Assembly (NCBI GenBank): GCA_022747635.1
Contig: JAKTNV010000064.1
Location: 1,245,450-1,309,449 of the forward strand
Origin: Hetaerina americana
Taxonomy: Eukaryota > Arthropoda > Insecta > Odonata > Calopterygidae
Length of the DNA: 64,000 nt
Direction: 5' to 3'
Part shown: in pieces, positions 1 through 10,983 of the stretch
Position numbering within the stretch: position 1 is the stretch's first letter
How the letters are laid out: each line of letters begins with the position of its first letter
The notes under the pieces: generated by a model
Databases searched by the model: none
Told to the model about the DNA's origin: nothing
The model's input: the letters and a program-made list of their open reading frames with translations, nothing else
Position numbers and translations under genes: made by a program

Positions 1-149
1 CGTCATAATTTCAGCTACACATTCACTTAATATTCAGTTCACATAACCTCATGGCATAGTCGCTCAATGCATGCAACGATTATCTATTGCGAGGGTAAGC
101 GAAAATATTGCATCACACCTTTGTCGAAGTCTTCAGTAGGAAGGCCGGA
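1..149. other. unassigned flank
   Basis: AT-rich sequence with no ORF, repeat or motif that I recognise. Confidence 0.5.
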
Positions 150-265
150 TCGAAAGGTTTAGGCCATCTCGCGATATATGAACACATTATGTGAGGGGAG
201 GGGGGAAACCTCTTCTACTGCGGCCCTCGGGCTTGAGTCCAACAATTTACTCACTGAGTTACCAA
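150..265 (-). repeat. candidate tRNA-derived SINE head (decayed)
   Basis: Read on the minus strand, this begins with a tRNA-like D-arm region (GGTAACTCAGTGAGTAAA) followed by a stretch resembling an anticodon arm (GGACTCAAGCCCGAGGG). The expected box B (GGTTCGAATCC type) is eroded. The order resembles tRNA-headed SINEs, but no tail or target duplication is visible. Weak call. Confidence 0.3.
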
Positions 266-1080
266 AAAAGACAATTATTTCCTTGAGATAGCGTCCCGTT
301 ATATTGTATCTGTATATAACCCTAATAAAAGAACTGTCACGAAACGTGACCTGGAGGTACATCCCCTCGGACCAGAATCCGGCCGACCGTCCGTCCCGGA
401 CCGTCCTACCTCCCTATGCCCGCTCGGCCTCGGATTCGGGGTCCGGGCCGGTATATAGGTGGGATGAAGCCTGAGTCGAACAGTCGATCGAGTTTCACGG
501 GTCAGAGCGGAGGTGCCTCCAGATCTCTCAGATGCAGCAGGATGATTAGACCGTTTTGAAAATGAAAATGCATTAATTCGCGCTGATTGCAAAAATGAGC
601 ATGATGCTTAGTGCGTGGTGATCACTAGTGCTGAATTACACACCCGCGAACGGTCATTGCCGGCCAGCCATTGCGGGGGCGAGTGGTCTCTCGAGAGGGG
701 GAACGCGACGGTGGACCGCGTCCTTCGATTATAAGTCAAAGTGGATTTCACTCGACTTTGCCCGCGTTGTCGAATTTGTGACCATCGATGTCGGCGACGG
801 TTTGACCATTAAAGATCGTCAAAGTCGATCGATGCGCGATTTCGATGAATCGCGTGCTCAGAGTCGACGGGGGACGCAACGGGGGGGGGCGACGGGGGAC
901 ACGGGACGGGGGGTGCTTGGATATAAAAGGGGAGGACAGGTGAAGCGAGGAGAGGACTTGGTTGGGAAGAGGGGGAGGATCACTCGAGAGAGGAAACTGC
1001 TCCCGCCGACTGTCAACTTCTTACACCAACCCCACGATCGAGGGAAGCGACAAGCGCCAGTGACAACTCACTAGTGAAGT
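266..1080. other. unassigned GC-rich stretch with two TATA-like sites
   Basis: CpG-containing, increasingly GC-rich sequence. A 148-codon open frame (628-1074, plus) has low-complexity Arg/Gly composition and no recognisable domain. TATA-like strings occur at about 450-458 (GGTATATAGG) and 921-929 (GATATAAAAG). I cannot tie either to a transcript. Confidence 0.4.
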
Positions 1081-2319
1081 TCAAAGATTAGGGATATTAG
1101 AACATTCTCCAATTGTTTACATCGCTGGTCATTAATTTTGGGAAGGATTGAATCCTCAGGAGGAGTCCTCCTCGTGAAACTACTCATTTTTCATTTCCGT
1201 GGTGCCATCGAATGTAAGGAATATCGAAAATTTCAAAAACTGTGCATTCCAACGAATTTTATTGCGCTACGGGCGGATTCGTCATATTTGGCACAATGTA
1301 CCCGAAGGTGTCAATGTGCGATGAAACAGTGGTACCGCATTGGAGTTTGGCGGAATTCTCAAAGTTTTTCTGCTTCCCGTTAATTCTTTAAAAATGGTTA
1401 CAACGATAAAAATTATAGCTATATGTACGTTAGCGAGGATACGACGAGAAGCCGCGCCGTGGTCATCGGTCCCACCTCACCCTCGAAAGATACAGTGACC
1501 TCCAGTGTGGGGGCCGTTTGCAAAGGAAAGGGGGCTGGCCGGGGAAGGAGGCTGGAAAGGGAAGGGAGCCCGAGGGAGGGAGGGTAAGTTTCCACGGCGT
1601 TGTCACCGTGACTTGGGCCCATTGTGAAAGTGCGCGCAGATACATGCAGAGGGGTGGTTGTTCGGGGGTCCGGCGGATCGATTAGCGCTCGGTGTGCACA
1701 AGACGTGATTATGCGGACGCGGGCAGCAGCGGGAACAAAAGGCGGAGTGCAGTTGCAGTGATTTGAAGCACACACGACACGGGGGATGCGTGGAGGCGCG
1801 AGGGGTGGACAGGGGCGGTCGGGCGAATAGCGGCGACAGTGGATCAAAATGCACGCAGGATTAGGATGCGCCGGGGCACCCGTCATAATAGTGCCCCTTT
1901 TAGCCCGCAAACCACTTTGAATTTAGCTTTCCCGTCCACATTCAATTTTCACAAATGGGTGGGCTAAAAGATACTTTGCTACAGCGCTCATCCATTTTCA
2001 TAACGTTGAAATGCTGAGTATTCACGGCAGCGAGTATTTATGTAAAGTCTATTACTACTTGGGATAAATTTAATGCATCCTCGTGAAATTAGGACTTTGA
2101 TCCATCTGGGATCCTCTAGTATCAGGGAATGAGGTGGAAACCACGAATAATTCGGAGTCATTTGGCGCAAAGTAACGGCATTAGGCTGGGCCATTATAGG
2201 GACTCCACTCAATGAATAGGAGAAGCTTGTGAATTAGAAGGGAAAGTGGAGTCGTTCTGAAATATTGGAAATGCGAGCGCAAGAATACAAAATAATGCGA
2301 GTCCGTTGGTTGGCGAGAT
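1081..2319. other. unassigned sequence
   Basis: AT-rich flanks around a purine-rich/GC-rich core (about 1490-1880). Open frames on the minus strand across 1419-1910 overlap in several frames and are Pro/Arg/Ser rich, as expected from GC-rich noncoding DNA. No repeat family recognised. Confidence 0.4.
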
Positions 2320-2475
2320 GCACACATTTTTGTGTTGAAAAAAACAAAAGGGACATTCGTGAAATGGTGGGGAAGGCGGAAACGAGCAGACGATAAATAT
2401 GTTACCTCGACCGAGACTAGAACCACGGATCTTCGCATTGCCGGGCCGGGATGCTCTAGAAATCTTTCTCGTTTG
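2320..2475 (-). repeat. candidate tRNA-derived SINE
   Basis: On the minus strand, a tRNA-like run is visible: TAGAGCATCCCGG (D-arm/box A-like), CGGCAATGCGAAG (anticodon-arm-like), then GTGGTTCTAGTCTCGG, a one- or two-mismatch RNA polymerase III box B. Spacing between A-like and B-like blocks is about 30 nt, as in tRNA-SINEs. It directly abuts an RTE-like LINE tail. The exact ends are not visible. Confidence 0.45.
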
Positions 2476-2635
2476 GAAGTGCTGGCTATGGTGGAGGAGG
2501 AGAGGGGATTGCTGGGAGGAAAAATGGATGCAAAGCATTTCGATCGGCGACGGGATGTTTGAGACTGTGAATAGAGGGGAGAAAGTTGCGCAAACGAGGA
2601 TATGGAAGGAATAGGATTTGGAGTTCAAGAGTCTT
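2476..2635 (+). mobile_element. RTE-like LINE, 3'-terminal ORF fragment
   Basis: The stretch with GGGATGTTTGAGACTG and AGAGGGGAGAAAGTTG matches the 3' end of the RTE-like LINE at 48380-48510 (GGGATGTTGAAGACCG, AGAGGGGAGAATGTTG) in the same order and spacing. It is the extreme C-terminal coding part of that LINE, cut off upstream. It is strongly diverged and cannot encode anything. Confidence 0.6.
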
Positions 2636-3239
2636 ATTTTAATGTTGAATGTCAGGCTCTCTCTTACCAAGAGAGACAAATGAATTGTCGCTATACCGTT
2701 TTGTAGTAATTTTTGCCCGACCAAAACCTATGTGCATCAATCAATCAGTAGATTATTAATAATATCACAATGATGGCACTGGCACATAAATAAACAAAAA
2801 ACACAAAAAAGAAAAAAAACGAACACGAGGGTTCACCAAAATTAGTAATTAGTTTTTGTTGGAACAACTACCTTCTTCTGGGAAAGGAAGGAGACGAGTG
2901 TGTTTCTTTATTTCTTCGTGCTTCTAGGTTTTTCCACTTACCTGCATCATCTTAGGGTTGAAATTCGCTTTCCGCGCACTTCGATGACCGATGGAAATCG
3001 ATGGGGGAAGAGAGACGAATGGCCGCGCTAAACCGGAGAGCCTCGCGGCACGATCACATCTCTCCCGCGTCCAGTTTATTGTGTCCCGTGATTCCATCGG
3101 AAGAATTAATAAGTTCGCAACAAAGCCTTCATATCCCAGAGAGGGAAAAACGGGGACCGTATGGAGCATGGGAGAGGGGCCGGCGCTAAAAAAGTTCGGC
3201 GGTCCCACGCCCGATAATTTCCCAATCCATTAGACTAAA
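2636..3239. other. unassigned sequence
   Basis: AT-rich, then mixed. Short open frames at 2924-3233 overlap on both strands and show no family features. No repeat recognised. Confidence 0.4.
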
Positions 3240-3660
3240 AGCTTCCCCCCTTCCCTCCACCCCCCCTTCCCATCCCCATCCCCCCTCCCTCCGCCCTCTC
3301 CTTTTGCACCCTCCTCCTGATTGCATCCAATCGACCTTCCAATCCTCCCCCTGCGCGGCTTACTCTCCTCCCGACAATCGAACCCCCCCCCCGGCCCTTC
3401 AACCGAACAGATTCACTCGCAACCCTTTCTCAATCGCTCTCCACCTCCCCACCGCCCTTAAATGCGAATGTCTTCCCTATCTCCCGAAATCCCTGCCACG
3501 GCCTACCCATCACCCCCCGACCTCCTCCTCGTTGGCTTAGGTGTGAAGGGAGGCGGGGGGGGCAGGAGGGGGCGCGGGGGCGTGCCAAGGTACGCGAGAG
3601 AGAGGGGGGCGCCTTCCCGCACATCAGCGCTGCCTCCATCCTCACAGGGTCGCCCTCATC
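3240..3660. other. GC-rich, C-run-rich islet
   Basis: Long pyrimidine-rich run followed by a G-run-rich part, with C or G runs of 5-8 bases. Open frames here are artefacts of few stop codons. Same character as a dozen other islets in the window. Confidence 0.6.
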
Positions 3661-4094
3661 AGTAGCACAGACGCGTGCCTGGTATTCGATGAAAACCATC
3701 GGAGGTCCATTCCATCTCAAGAAAAAGTAAGACATTCTTCCTCACCATTCGTAGTTTTTTTGGGATCCCTCAAATGATATATTTGCTGTGACTAGTTTTT
3801 CGCGCATTTCACAATAATATCAGGCTCATTTTTGTTTGTCTCAAAGACAGCCTTTTATCTAATTAACTTGGCTGCGCAGCGATATTCCATTATAAGCCAA
3901 GGTAAAGCCGAACGGTGATGCAAATACAGAAACGCACGCAAAAAGCGTATTTGCTGACCATTCTTTTCCAAAACGAACACATTCAAAACCTGAGTAAACC
4001 AGCACATGCTGGTTTACTCATTCATAAGCCCAATGGTATCTTTTGCAAAAGTAAAAGTTAGTCAATTGACCAGCAAGCTACTGCCCAAAGATTT
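3661..4094. other. unassigned sequence with a short perfect hairpin
   Basis: AT-rich. Contains a perfect 14-bp inverted repeat at 3991-4004/4007-4020 with a 2-base loop. No gene seen. Confidence 0.5.
3991..4020. repeat. perfect 14-bp inverted repeat
   Basis: Arms TGAGTAAACCAGCA and TGCTGGTTTACTCA are separated by CA. No run of T follows, and this is not a bacterial-type genome, so a terminator reading is not supported. Confidence 0.85.
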
Positions 4095-4820
4095 CTAACG
4101 CAACGATGTATATAATTGCAGAACACCGGGATCCACCGCCGTCGCCTTCAAAGTAGTTCCCTAAAAATGGCAAACGCCGATCCACGCGCTTCTTCCGCGA
4201 ACGTAATGTAATCTGGAAGTCCTTTGTTCATGTGCTTGGTACGGCCTAAGATTCAACTTCAGCCTCCTCTTTCGTGTCATCTCTTCGTCCCTTCAGCTTG
4301 ATTTTCACCTTTGGAAAGAGAAATAAGCCGAACGGGGCCAAATTTCTAGAGTAATTTGGACGGGGAACAACGACCAAATTGTTTTTGGCCAAATACTGCT
4401 CTACTGTGAGGAAAGCGGTGGCCTCGAAATATCATTGTGGAGAATCTTTTCCGCGCCATTTCCGGTTCGACTCCTTCTCCGGCCCTTCCTCAGCCGCCTC
4501 GGCACATCGCAAATCATTACAGGACCGCATTCAATCGCTTGGCCTGCAAGTACGAACACTGTGGATGGCATCCACGTCGGAACACCAGATCAGTAAGGCC
4601 TTGGTGTTGCTCTTGACTTACTGGGCTTTATTTGGCCGAGGTGAAGATAAGGTTTTCCATTGTGTTGACTGCTGTTTGGATTCGGGATCATACCCTAAGT
4701 CCAGCGTTTATCAACCGTGAGGCCCTTAGGAAGAAGTTATGAATCAGTTCGAAAGTGTTCTCTTGAGTTTATGCATATATTAATGAGACGTGCTCTCTGA
4801 TAGTCAGTCGCCTGGGGGCC
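4095..4820 (-). pseudogene. mariner transposase relic, catalytic and C-terminal region
   Basis: The minus strand translates, across several frames, into ordered mariner landmarks. LTDYQ (about 4800) comes first. The first catalytic-Asp region is eroded to TVDKRW in place of TGDETW. Then come YDPESKQQSTQW with SSPRP (about 4690-4640), and KILHND near 4455, where HDNA is expected. NYSRNLAPFGLFLFPK follows (about 4350), with Gly where the third catalytic Asp of the D34D triad belongs, and finally GDYFEGDG-like residues near 4125. The family makes a cut-and-paste transposase of about 345 residues. Here the N-terminal DNA-binding part is missing, there are stops and at least two frameshifts, and no terminal repeats are seen. 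It ends against the R1-like element. Confidence 0.85.
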
Positions 4821-6240
4821 GTGACAGGGACTTCACTGCTATCCTTCATAAGTACAATTATTCCGATACAATCCGCTGGCATTAGCAAAGAAAAATGCCA
4901 CAATGTTGTAGATGCATTGGATGGCCTGCCTACGGTCATTCAGGGTTATCTTCCACGGAGTCCCCAAGGTGCTAGGGTCGCAGAAGTATTTGCGTGGCTT
5001 TTGGTCACACTGCTGCGTTTGCTATTGTTTCCACGGGATCCAAGCAATGACAACATTGATGCTCGAGTGAGATCACTTACGGAGGCGTTGCAAGGTTCCG
5101 CCCTAGCCTCGGTCCATCTGACCGGCACACGGCGAAACGAAACAGCGGGGTGGGATGAGAAACTTCACAGGCTTAAGCTAAATTGTAAAAATCTACGGAG
5201 AACCTACCAGAAAAGTATTAGCCACGAAGAACGTACCATCAATAAAAGAATACACTTAGAGGCGAAGGAGAATTATCATCAACAAGGGCCAAAAGGCAAG
5301 GAACAAAACTGGGAATAATTCTCAAGACCAAACATAGAGGGAAACCCCCGGGGGTTAATAAATAAAATGACCCGAGAAAAATTTAAAATCACATTAGCAT
5401 ACTCGGCTAAGAACAACGCCAAATAGGAGCTTCTATTACTGGACGAATCCATTTCTAGCATCATCAGCACACCAGCACCGGACGACACAGCAGAAAATGA
5501 AACTGAAGAGTGGAAAGTAATTAGGGGTGACGCTAACCTCCCTAGCCTGCAAAACACGGAGATAGACATCACCAATGGGGAAGTTAGAACCGCGATTAAA
5601 GAGATGAAAATGTAAAAGGCCCCAGGCTTTGATGGCATAAACGCTGAATTGATCAAAGCAGCCGACCCGGTTATCCTCAACTATTTAATTAGATTGCTAC
5701 AGGACTGTTGCAGAAACAAGTACTTCCCTGCGGCATGGAAAAAGGGTGTCCTATGCACCATCTTGAAATCTAAGGAAAAAGACCCCTCTGATGCTAAGGC
5801 ATACAGACTCATAACACTACTGCCCGAAATGGGGAAAATGTTCGAAAGAATCATCAAAATGAAAATTGAAGAAGCAGTTGGTGAGGAGGATCTACTCCAC
5901 ATAAGCCAATTTGCATTTCGAAGAGGCGGATCCACCGCAGCCGAGGCAATAAAACTGCTGCAAGAAATCAAAAATCGTAAATATAAGTATAAGGTGGCCT
6001 TATTCATAAATTACGAAGCAGCATTCGATTCACTATGGTGGCCCCATTGCAGAAACCAACTCAAAAGTTATAAAATCCCGGGACCAATAGTAGAACTTAT
6101 TAAAAATTATTTCTTGAATAGTGCAACCAAAATACAACCTTGGAAGCCGAAAAGAAAATTACAAAAGGGGCACCTCAGGGAACCATACTCGGTCATTTTC
6201 TTTGGAACATGGCCGTGAACAATCGCACTAATGACGGAGA
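4821..6240 (+). pseudogene. R1-like non-LTR retrotransposon ORF2 fragment (linker + reverse transcriptase)
   Basis: Two open pieces, 4821-5318 and 5649-6218, are parts of one decayed ORF2. The first is an Arg/Lys-rich linker (WDEKLHRLK, RRTYQKSI) like that between endonuclease and RT. From 5585 the RT begins with a K-to-stop change before KAPGFDGI. AYRLITLLPEMGK, QFAFRRGGST, and FINYEAAFDSLWW (the first RT Asp region altered) follow, then after a frameshift GAPQGT at about 6170. The YADD box is not recognisable. The RT signature suits the R1/LOA/Jockey side of the LINE tree; the clade is uncertain. Endonuclease and 3' end are absent. Confidence 0.8.
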
Positions 6241-6244
6241 AAGA

Positions 6245-6800
6245 ATAGGCATATTGTGAACTTCCGACAACACGGTCGCCAAGGTTCGAGAAATCGTGAG
6301 TATAGATCGGAGGATGACTCTCGATGATCTTTAGATTTTCTTTCCTCGTGTTTCTCGACACATCATCCATGGGATCTGGACCGATAAGTTGGAATGCATG
6401 AAGGTGTGCGCCAGGTGGATCCCGCGAATGCTCAAGGCGGACCGCGAGCGACTAACGCGTCGTCTCTTCCCGCGGAATCCTCCGGCGATGTGCAGACGCA
6501 CTTTTTGATTCAATTATTACGGGTGATGACCCCTGAGTGGTGTTCTACTTCACACCTGAGACCAAACAGCAATAGTGGCGACATTCCTCTTTGCCCACGC
6601 CGCGAGGATTTAAAAAAGAAAACAGCCTCTCGGCAAAATCATGATAAACTGTGTTTTGAGATGGAAACGGGGCATTTTTGGTCGCCTCCATGGCCCCTGA
6701 GACTACAATGAACTCGTACAGGCATTACGAGGCACTTCAGACGATGCTGGCCAAGGGAGTAAGCGACATCCACGAAAACATTCGCCCCATCGGCGTGTGG
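6245..6800 (+). pseudogene. second mariner transposase relic, N-terminal/central part
   Basis: Plus-strand translation gives VREIVSIDRRMTLDDL, then after a stop VSRHIIHGIW, then KVCARWIPRMLKADRERL, the classic mariner linker. Next, in another frame, come TPEWCSTSHLRP, EDLKKKTASRQNHDK and MNSYRHYEAL with a HENIRPI-like remnant of HDNARPH near 6775. It is joined to the end of the R1-like relic. It lies opposite in orientation to the mariner relic at 4095-4820 and differs from it in sequence, so they are two separate insertions. No terminal repeats found. Confidence 0.8.
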
Positions 6801-6804
6801 ATTT

Positions 6805-7122
6805 CGATGAAGGTAGATGTATGCAGATGAAATATTATTTTGCTTTAATGATGAAGTCTGTACCCGAGAACCGCATCCGGGATTCCGCCTACGTGTTTTC
6901 CATCTTCCCCGAGCGCTACAATGCGGGCGTGCATATTTAGCAGAGCCCTGCAAAGTCCCAAGGCAAAGTTTCAAGGCAAAGGTCTTTCAAAGGAACTTTT
7001 AAAGCAGCCATCTTTCTTCGCCCTTTGGAATGGTTTCCACGTTTGTTTGAATCAGCAATGCTTATTTTATCAAAGCAGAAACACCCCGCGTCTTACTTTC
7101 TAATTGAACTGACTAATTAAGT
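6805..7122 (+). repeat. dispersed repeat, plus copy of an inverted pair
   Basis: Matches the reverse complement of about 8985-9285. The best-conserved part is GCTTATTTTATCAAAGCAGA and the shared end AATTGAACTGACTAATT, with many substitutions and small indels elsewhere. Not coding; family unknown. Confidence 0.75.
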
Positions 7123-8440
7123 TTAGCCTCTCCCGAATACCCCTCAAAATGTCCACCTTAATCTCTCGGCACTGATCCGGTTGCCAATGGCAAAGAACGC
7201 CTCCCCAAACGCCCGCGTTCCGGACGAATCGCCGATTCTCTCCATGACGAAAGCGATTGAGAATCGCAAATCGGAGACATTGGCGGCGAAGGCATCGATG
7301 CGCGGTGCGATTGACTTACGATTTCGAGTGCTTCCGCGATGGTCAAGTGTAGCCTGTCTGCTAGCGCTGTCTCCCGGAAGGAAGGGGAACGAGCGTCGTC
7401 TTGGAATGGCCCGAGAAGGCCGCCCCTCCCTCACGTGCATTTCGGCCCGCCGGGAGATGCGGCCCGCAGGGGGATGCGGCCCGCTCAAGTGCGTGCGTTT
7501 CGCCGTGTTTGCCCCCGCTCCTTCTAAGGGGGGGGGGGGCGAGGGATGAAATCGACCGCGACGGTGGCGCCTCCGCACGCCTTGCGTCCCATGGAGCAAG
7601 CGACTCTTTAATGGCAATAAATTGTTGCTCGACGACCCGGAAGGAGGGCCGGCAGTAAACATCATTACCTTTTGACTCCCTCCAGTGGCTCTCGCCGGCC
7701 GGGCGGCAGCCACATCCCCCCTCCCCGTAAGAAGCCAATTCCTGAGCCTGTGTGGACCTCCCCCCCCCCCGCACACCCTCCCCCCCCCGCCAAACACCTG
7801 AAGTCCGTCATCCATCATCCCTTCCTTCCCTCCCTCCGCGGGCGCCCGGACCACATCCGAGGCGTCCATTTTCTTGGCTGGGGAGTGAGGCTGGCCGCCG
7901 GCCCTAGAAGCCAGCCAACCAACCTCCCCCTCTGCCCCTCGGAATCTTCCAAAGACCACCCCCGGCCTCCCACTTCATTCCCTTTTATGGGGCAGGGGGC
8001 GGGCGGAGGCGGAGAGATCTTGTCTGTGTGCCTTGGGTTCATAGATGGAGGGGCGAGAGTGCGTCGGGGGGGGGGCAAGGAGCTCAAGGGGTGATGGGGC
8101 GGAGGCCGTAGCTGGAGCGCCCTAGTTCGTGGCGCACACCGCCTTAGCACCGCGAGAGAAAGGGAGCAGCGCTTCCTCATCCCGACGCACGCAGAGACCC
8201 GATCGCGCGCACCGTCGCACTCGCACCACTCCGACTGACGACAGAGTGCTGAACGAAGCACTCACCCAATGGGTGAACTCTCCCGGAATATGGAAATTGG
8301 AAGGCGTGAACTGGTGCGGGGAGGGCTTGATCTAAGTTGTGCTCGATCTAAAAGGGAATCAATCATTCCTCAAGAAGCAAAGAAAAACTTGGCGAAGAAG
8401 CTCGTGCAAAACGGGGGCAGTGGATCATATGCACTCATTT
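7123..8440. other. GC-rich islet, no recognised gene
   Basis: Strongly GC-rich with C and G runs (7528-7540, 7759-7770, 7782-7790). A 271-codon minus-strand frame (7144-7959) and long frames on the plus strand coexist over the same bases. All are Arg/Pro/Gly/Ser rich, so none is a credible exon. It lies between the two arms of a dispersed inverted repeat. Confidence 0.5.
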
Positions 8441-8448
8441 CTTTGCAC

Positions 8449-8515
8449 ACTTTCACTGACTGTTTCACTCCTTCTCCACCTTAGGTGGAGAAGGAGTGAA
8501 ACAGTCAGTGAAAGT
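8449..8515. repeat. perfect 33-bp inverted repeat (67-bp palindrome)
   Basis: Arms 8449-8481 and 8483-8515 are exact reverse complements around a single T at 8482. As RNA this would be an uninterrupted 33-bp stem with almost no loop. No transposase terminal-repeat signature is recognised. Confidence 0.95.
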
Positions 8516-8589
8516 TCTGATATTGACGGGAATTTTTGGCATGGGCCGGAAACTTGATATCATTGAGGAAAAAAATAAGTGCAGATTAT

Positions 8590-8800
8590 GAAATTTGGAT
8601 TAGTGGACGGGTGTAGGAGGGTGGAGAAATTGAGATGGACGGAAAGGAGACAAAAGAGGCAGAAGTGCTGGGCACGGGAGGAGAGGGCATAAGAAGGTGG
8701 GCGGAGTGCTCGCACTTGATGTACCGAGAGTTATTGTTGGAATGTTAAAGAGTGGAGACCGAGAATGTTAGGGGAGATGAGGGAGGGGAGGGCAACTCTC
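8590..8800 (+). mobile_element. RTE-like LINE, 3' ORF fragment
   Basis: The DNA translates to WRRVEKLRWTERR, matching WRRMEKVKWTEKK near the C terminus of the RTE-like ORF at 38110-38150. About 100 bases on, GTGGAGACCGAGAATGTTAG corresponds to the later tail of the same LINE. Frameshifted and without upstream RT. Confidence 0.65.
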
Positions 8801-8984
8801 GTTGAACGGAACCATGGTAGGAGGGAGTATATGTATGGCGTTCAAAAATAGTTTATTGTGATGAAACGAGCCCATCTATTTGCGCTATGTTTATTCAGAG
8901 TACTATGCTTATTTATCTGCCATTGAGGTCAGCGCTAAGAGAATGAGATGGGCACTTGGAGGAGAAGTCGGGATAGGCCGAACT

Positions 8985-9285
8985 GAATTAGTCAGTTCAA
9001 TTTAAAAAGGAGACGCGGTGTGTTTCTGCTTTGATAAAATAAGCTTTGATACGGAAAACGTGGACGCCAGTCCGAAGGCGAAGCAAGCAAGGCAGAGTGG
9101 TGCTTTGAAGGTTCCTTGAATCACCTTTGCCTGGAAATGGGGACTTCGGAGGGCTCTGCCAAATATGCGATGATGGAATCCCGCGCTCACGCGACACTTC
9201 CGAAGTCCAAAAGATTGGAACATGACGGCAAACGCATGATATTTGTATGCATATTATTCGATGGCGCTTTATCCTACGCAGAGGT
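8985..9285 (-). repeat. dispersed repeat, minus copy of an inverted pair
   Basis: Reverse-complement partner of 6805-7122. The outer boundary of both copies is AATTAGTCAGTTCAATT or its complement. The GC-rich islet lies between them. Confidence 0.75.
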
Positions 9286-10176
9286 GTATGGAAACAAAGT
9301 GCTGTTCGGCAATAGATATCGTTAGGTAAAAACGTAACCGGTCCCACGAGAGCTGTCGGGGGTGGCGCTGGGGGAGGAGGCGGGTGAGTGGGGGCCCGAG
9401 CGGAGTTGGTGCGTAGGCAGACGCGGCGGCGCGGGGCAGGGGGAGGGAGGACAGCTGCCAACCACCCCCTCATCTGCGAAGGGGAACTCGGAGGCCTGTT
9501 GGAGGCGACGGGGTGGGTGAGGGGGTGCGGGGAAATCCGGGGGGGGGGAAGGGAGACAAAAGGCAGCGGAAAGGAGTTAATGAGCGGTGGAAATACTATG
9601 CTTTGTTCGCGAATAAAAAAAATCCTCCCCAAATGGGGAATCGAGCGGGGCGACGCGCTTTTTTTTGCTTATCTGCTTACTTCGAGGCTACCCATCCGGG
9701 GGAGCGCCAAAACCTCCTCACTCCGCCCCCGCGGGGGCGGTGCATTCCAATCACACGACTCGCCGAGCTGTTTTCATTAACATCATCATTCTCGTTCGGC
9801 TGCTTGCGGGGTTCCAACGGAACTGAAGTTATGCGGAGCCCACGAAGATGTTTGCTGTCCGCCCATTCGAATGTTTCCAGCGGACTCCTCTTTGCCGACT
9901 GCGAATATTCCAAATGAAAGAATACGCACCGTGGGAAGTGACGGCATACGGCGAGGCGTCCACGAACCGACGAAACTAATGAAGCTGCTGGAACTCAGCG
10001 GTGGGGCATAGTGGCGCTGAAGCCATTCTCGTAAAAACGGAATGGAAGACTCCAGATTGATCTAACGCCCCACCGAACAGAATCCGCAACAGGGCACTCG
10101 GCGTCGATGCCACTAAGGGAGTTCTGAAAGGTTTCTCCAGAGAAGATTAAGATGCCCAGGTCACCAAAGCATAGAA
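9286..10176. other. GC-rich islet (9350-9760) and unassigned flank
   Basis: G-run-rich 9350-9600, then C-rich to 9760, then mixed sequence. Overlapping frames at 9388-9917 lack domain features. No repeat recognised in 9770-10176. Confidence 0.45.
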
Positions 10177-10496
10177 CTTCTACATCTAAATCTATTTTAT
10201 ATTCTGCAAGCCGCCGCAAGGGCGTGTGGCGTTTAGGACACCACCCGCAATTTAGAAAAGAAAAAAAACCGCATGCTAGAACCACATATTCATACATTCA
10301 CAAAAAAACATGGCATACATTCATGCAAGAACACTTACACCCCCCCAAACACATGCAAACACTCAAACTACCAACTGACATACACATGCACCTGAAAGTA
10401 TACCTAACAGCTTTGCAGTGTTTAACTTAGCTCCGACTTGTAAATTCAATGTTTTTAATATTTCTAAAGTGACTTCGGTTTCTTACTATTATGATT
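10177..10496 (-). mobile_element. family A LINE, 5'-truncated 3' tail
   Basis: Minus-strand 3' terminus: TCTACATCTAAATCT, then GCAAGCCGCCGCAAGGGCG, then GGACACCACCCG, followed by about 240 bases related to the tail region of the longer copy at 31618-31920. The copy stops at CTATTATGATT, where repeat X begins. Noncoding. Confidence 0.8.
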
Positions 10497-10929
10497 AGAC
10501 CACGTGCAGCGAAGAGGAGATAGATTTGTCAAATGTATTTGTGATAAAACGTAGCAGCGTAGCAGCAGAGGAACGAGGTTGAGAATCACTCGCGGTTCGA
10601 AGATTAACTAACAGGTTAAATCGCTTACGTAAACTGGGAGGGGGGCTCTCTAGTAATGATGTTGGAAATGTGTCATTGGCACCATCGCACGAGGGTGTGA
10701 GAAGTTTTGAAAAATAATGTTCGAGGGGTTAAGTATAGAACAGATACATTGAAGATGTTACTTTTCAAATTAATGAAAAGAGATCAGATTAAGTGTATCC
10801 CATCGCGGTATTTTTCTTTTTTCATTCCGAGTGCCCTGTTTTAGTATGTTTTCTTCATTTCTTCTAACCTCAGTTTAATGCACTTTTTGTCATTAACAAA
10901 GCGTCTTTCATGCCTATATTAGCATATCA
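10494..10929 (+). mobile_element. repeat X LINE, left part of the interrupted copy
   Basis: 436 bp that match 23535-23970 with one visible difference (T/C near 10862). Translation gives an RT C-terminal motif, DHVQRRGDRFVK, typical of CR1-group LINEs, then noncoding tail. It is broken at 10929 by the family A insertion and resumes at 14543. Confidence 0.9.
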
Positions 10930-10983
10930 TCTACATCTACTTAATACCCCGCAAGCCGCCGTAAAGGCGTGTGGCGGGGGGTG

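Noticed and set aside
3991..4020. intrinsic terminator
   Set aside because: No T-run follows and the context is a eukaryotic repeat-rich genome.
7144..7959. 271-codon minus-strand open frame
   Set aside because: Lies in a GC-rich islet where stops are rare. Long frames exist on both strands over the same bases, composition is Arg/Gly/Pro/Ser biased, and there is no domain.
10177..10929. twin-priming (5' inversion) of one LINE
   Set aside because: The minus tail and the plus piece that meet at about 10495 belong to different families, so two insertions fit better.
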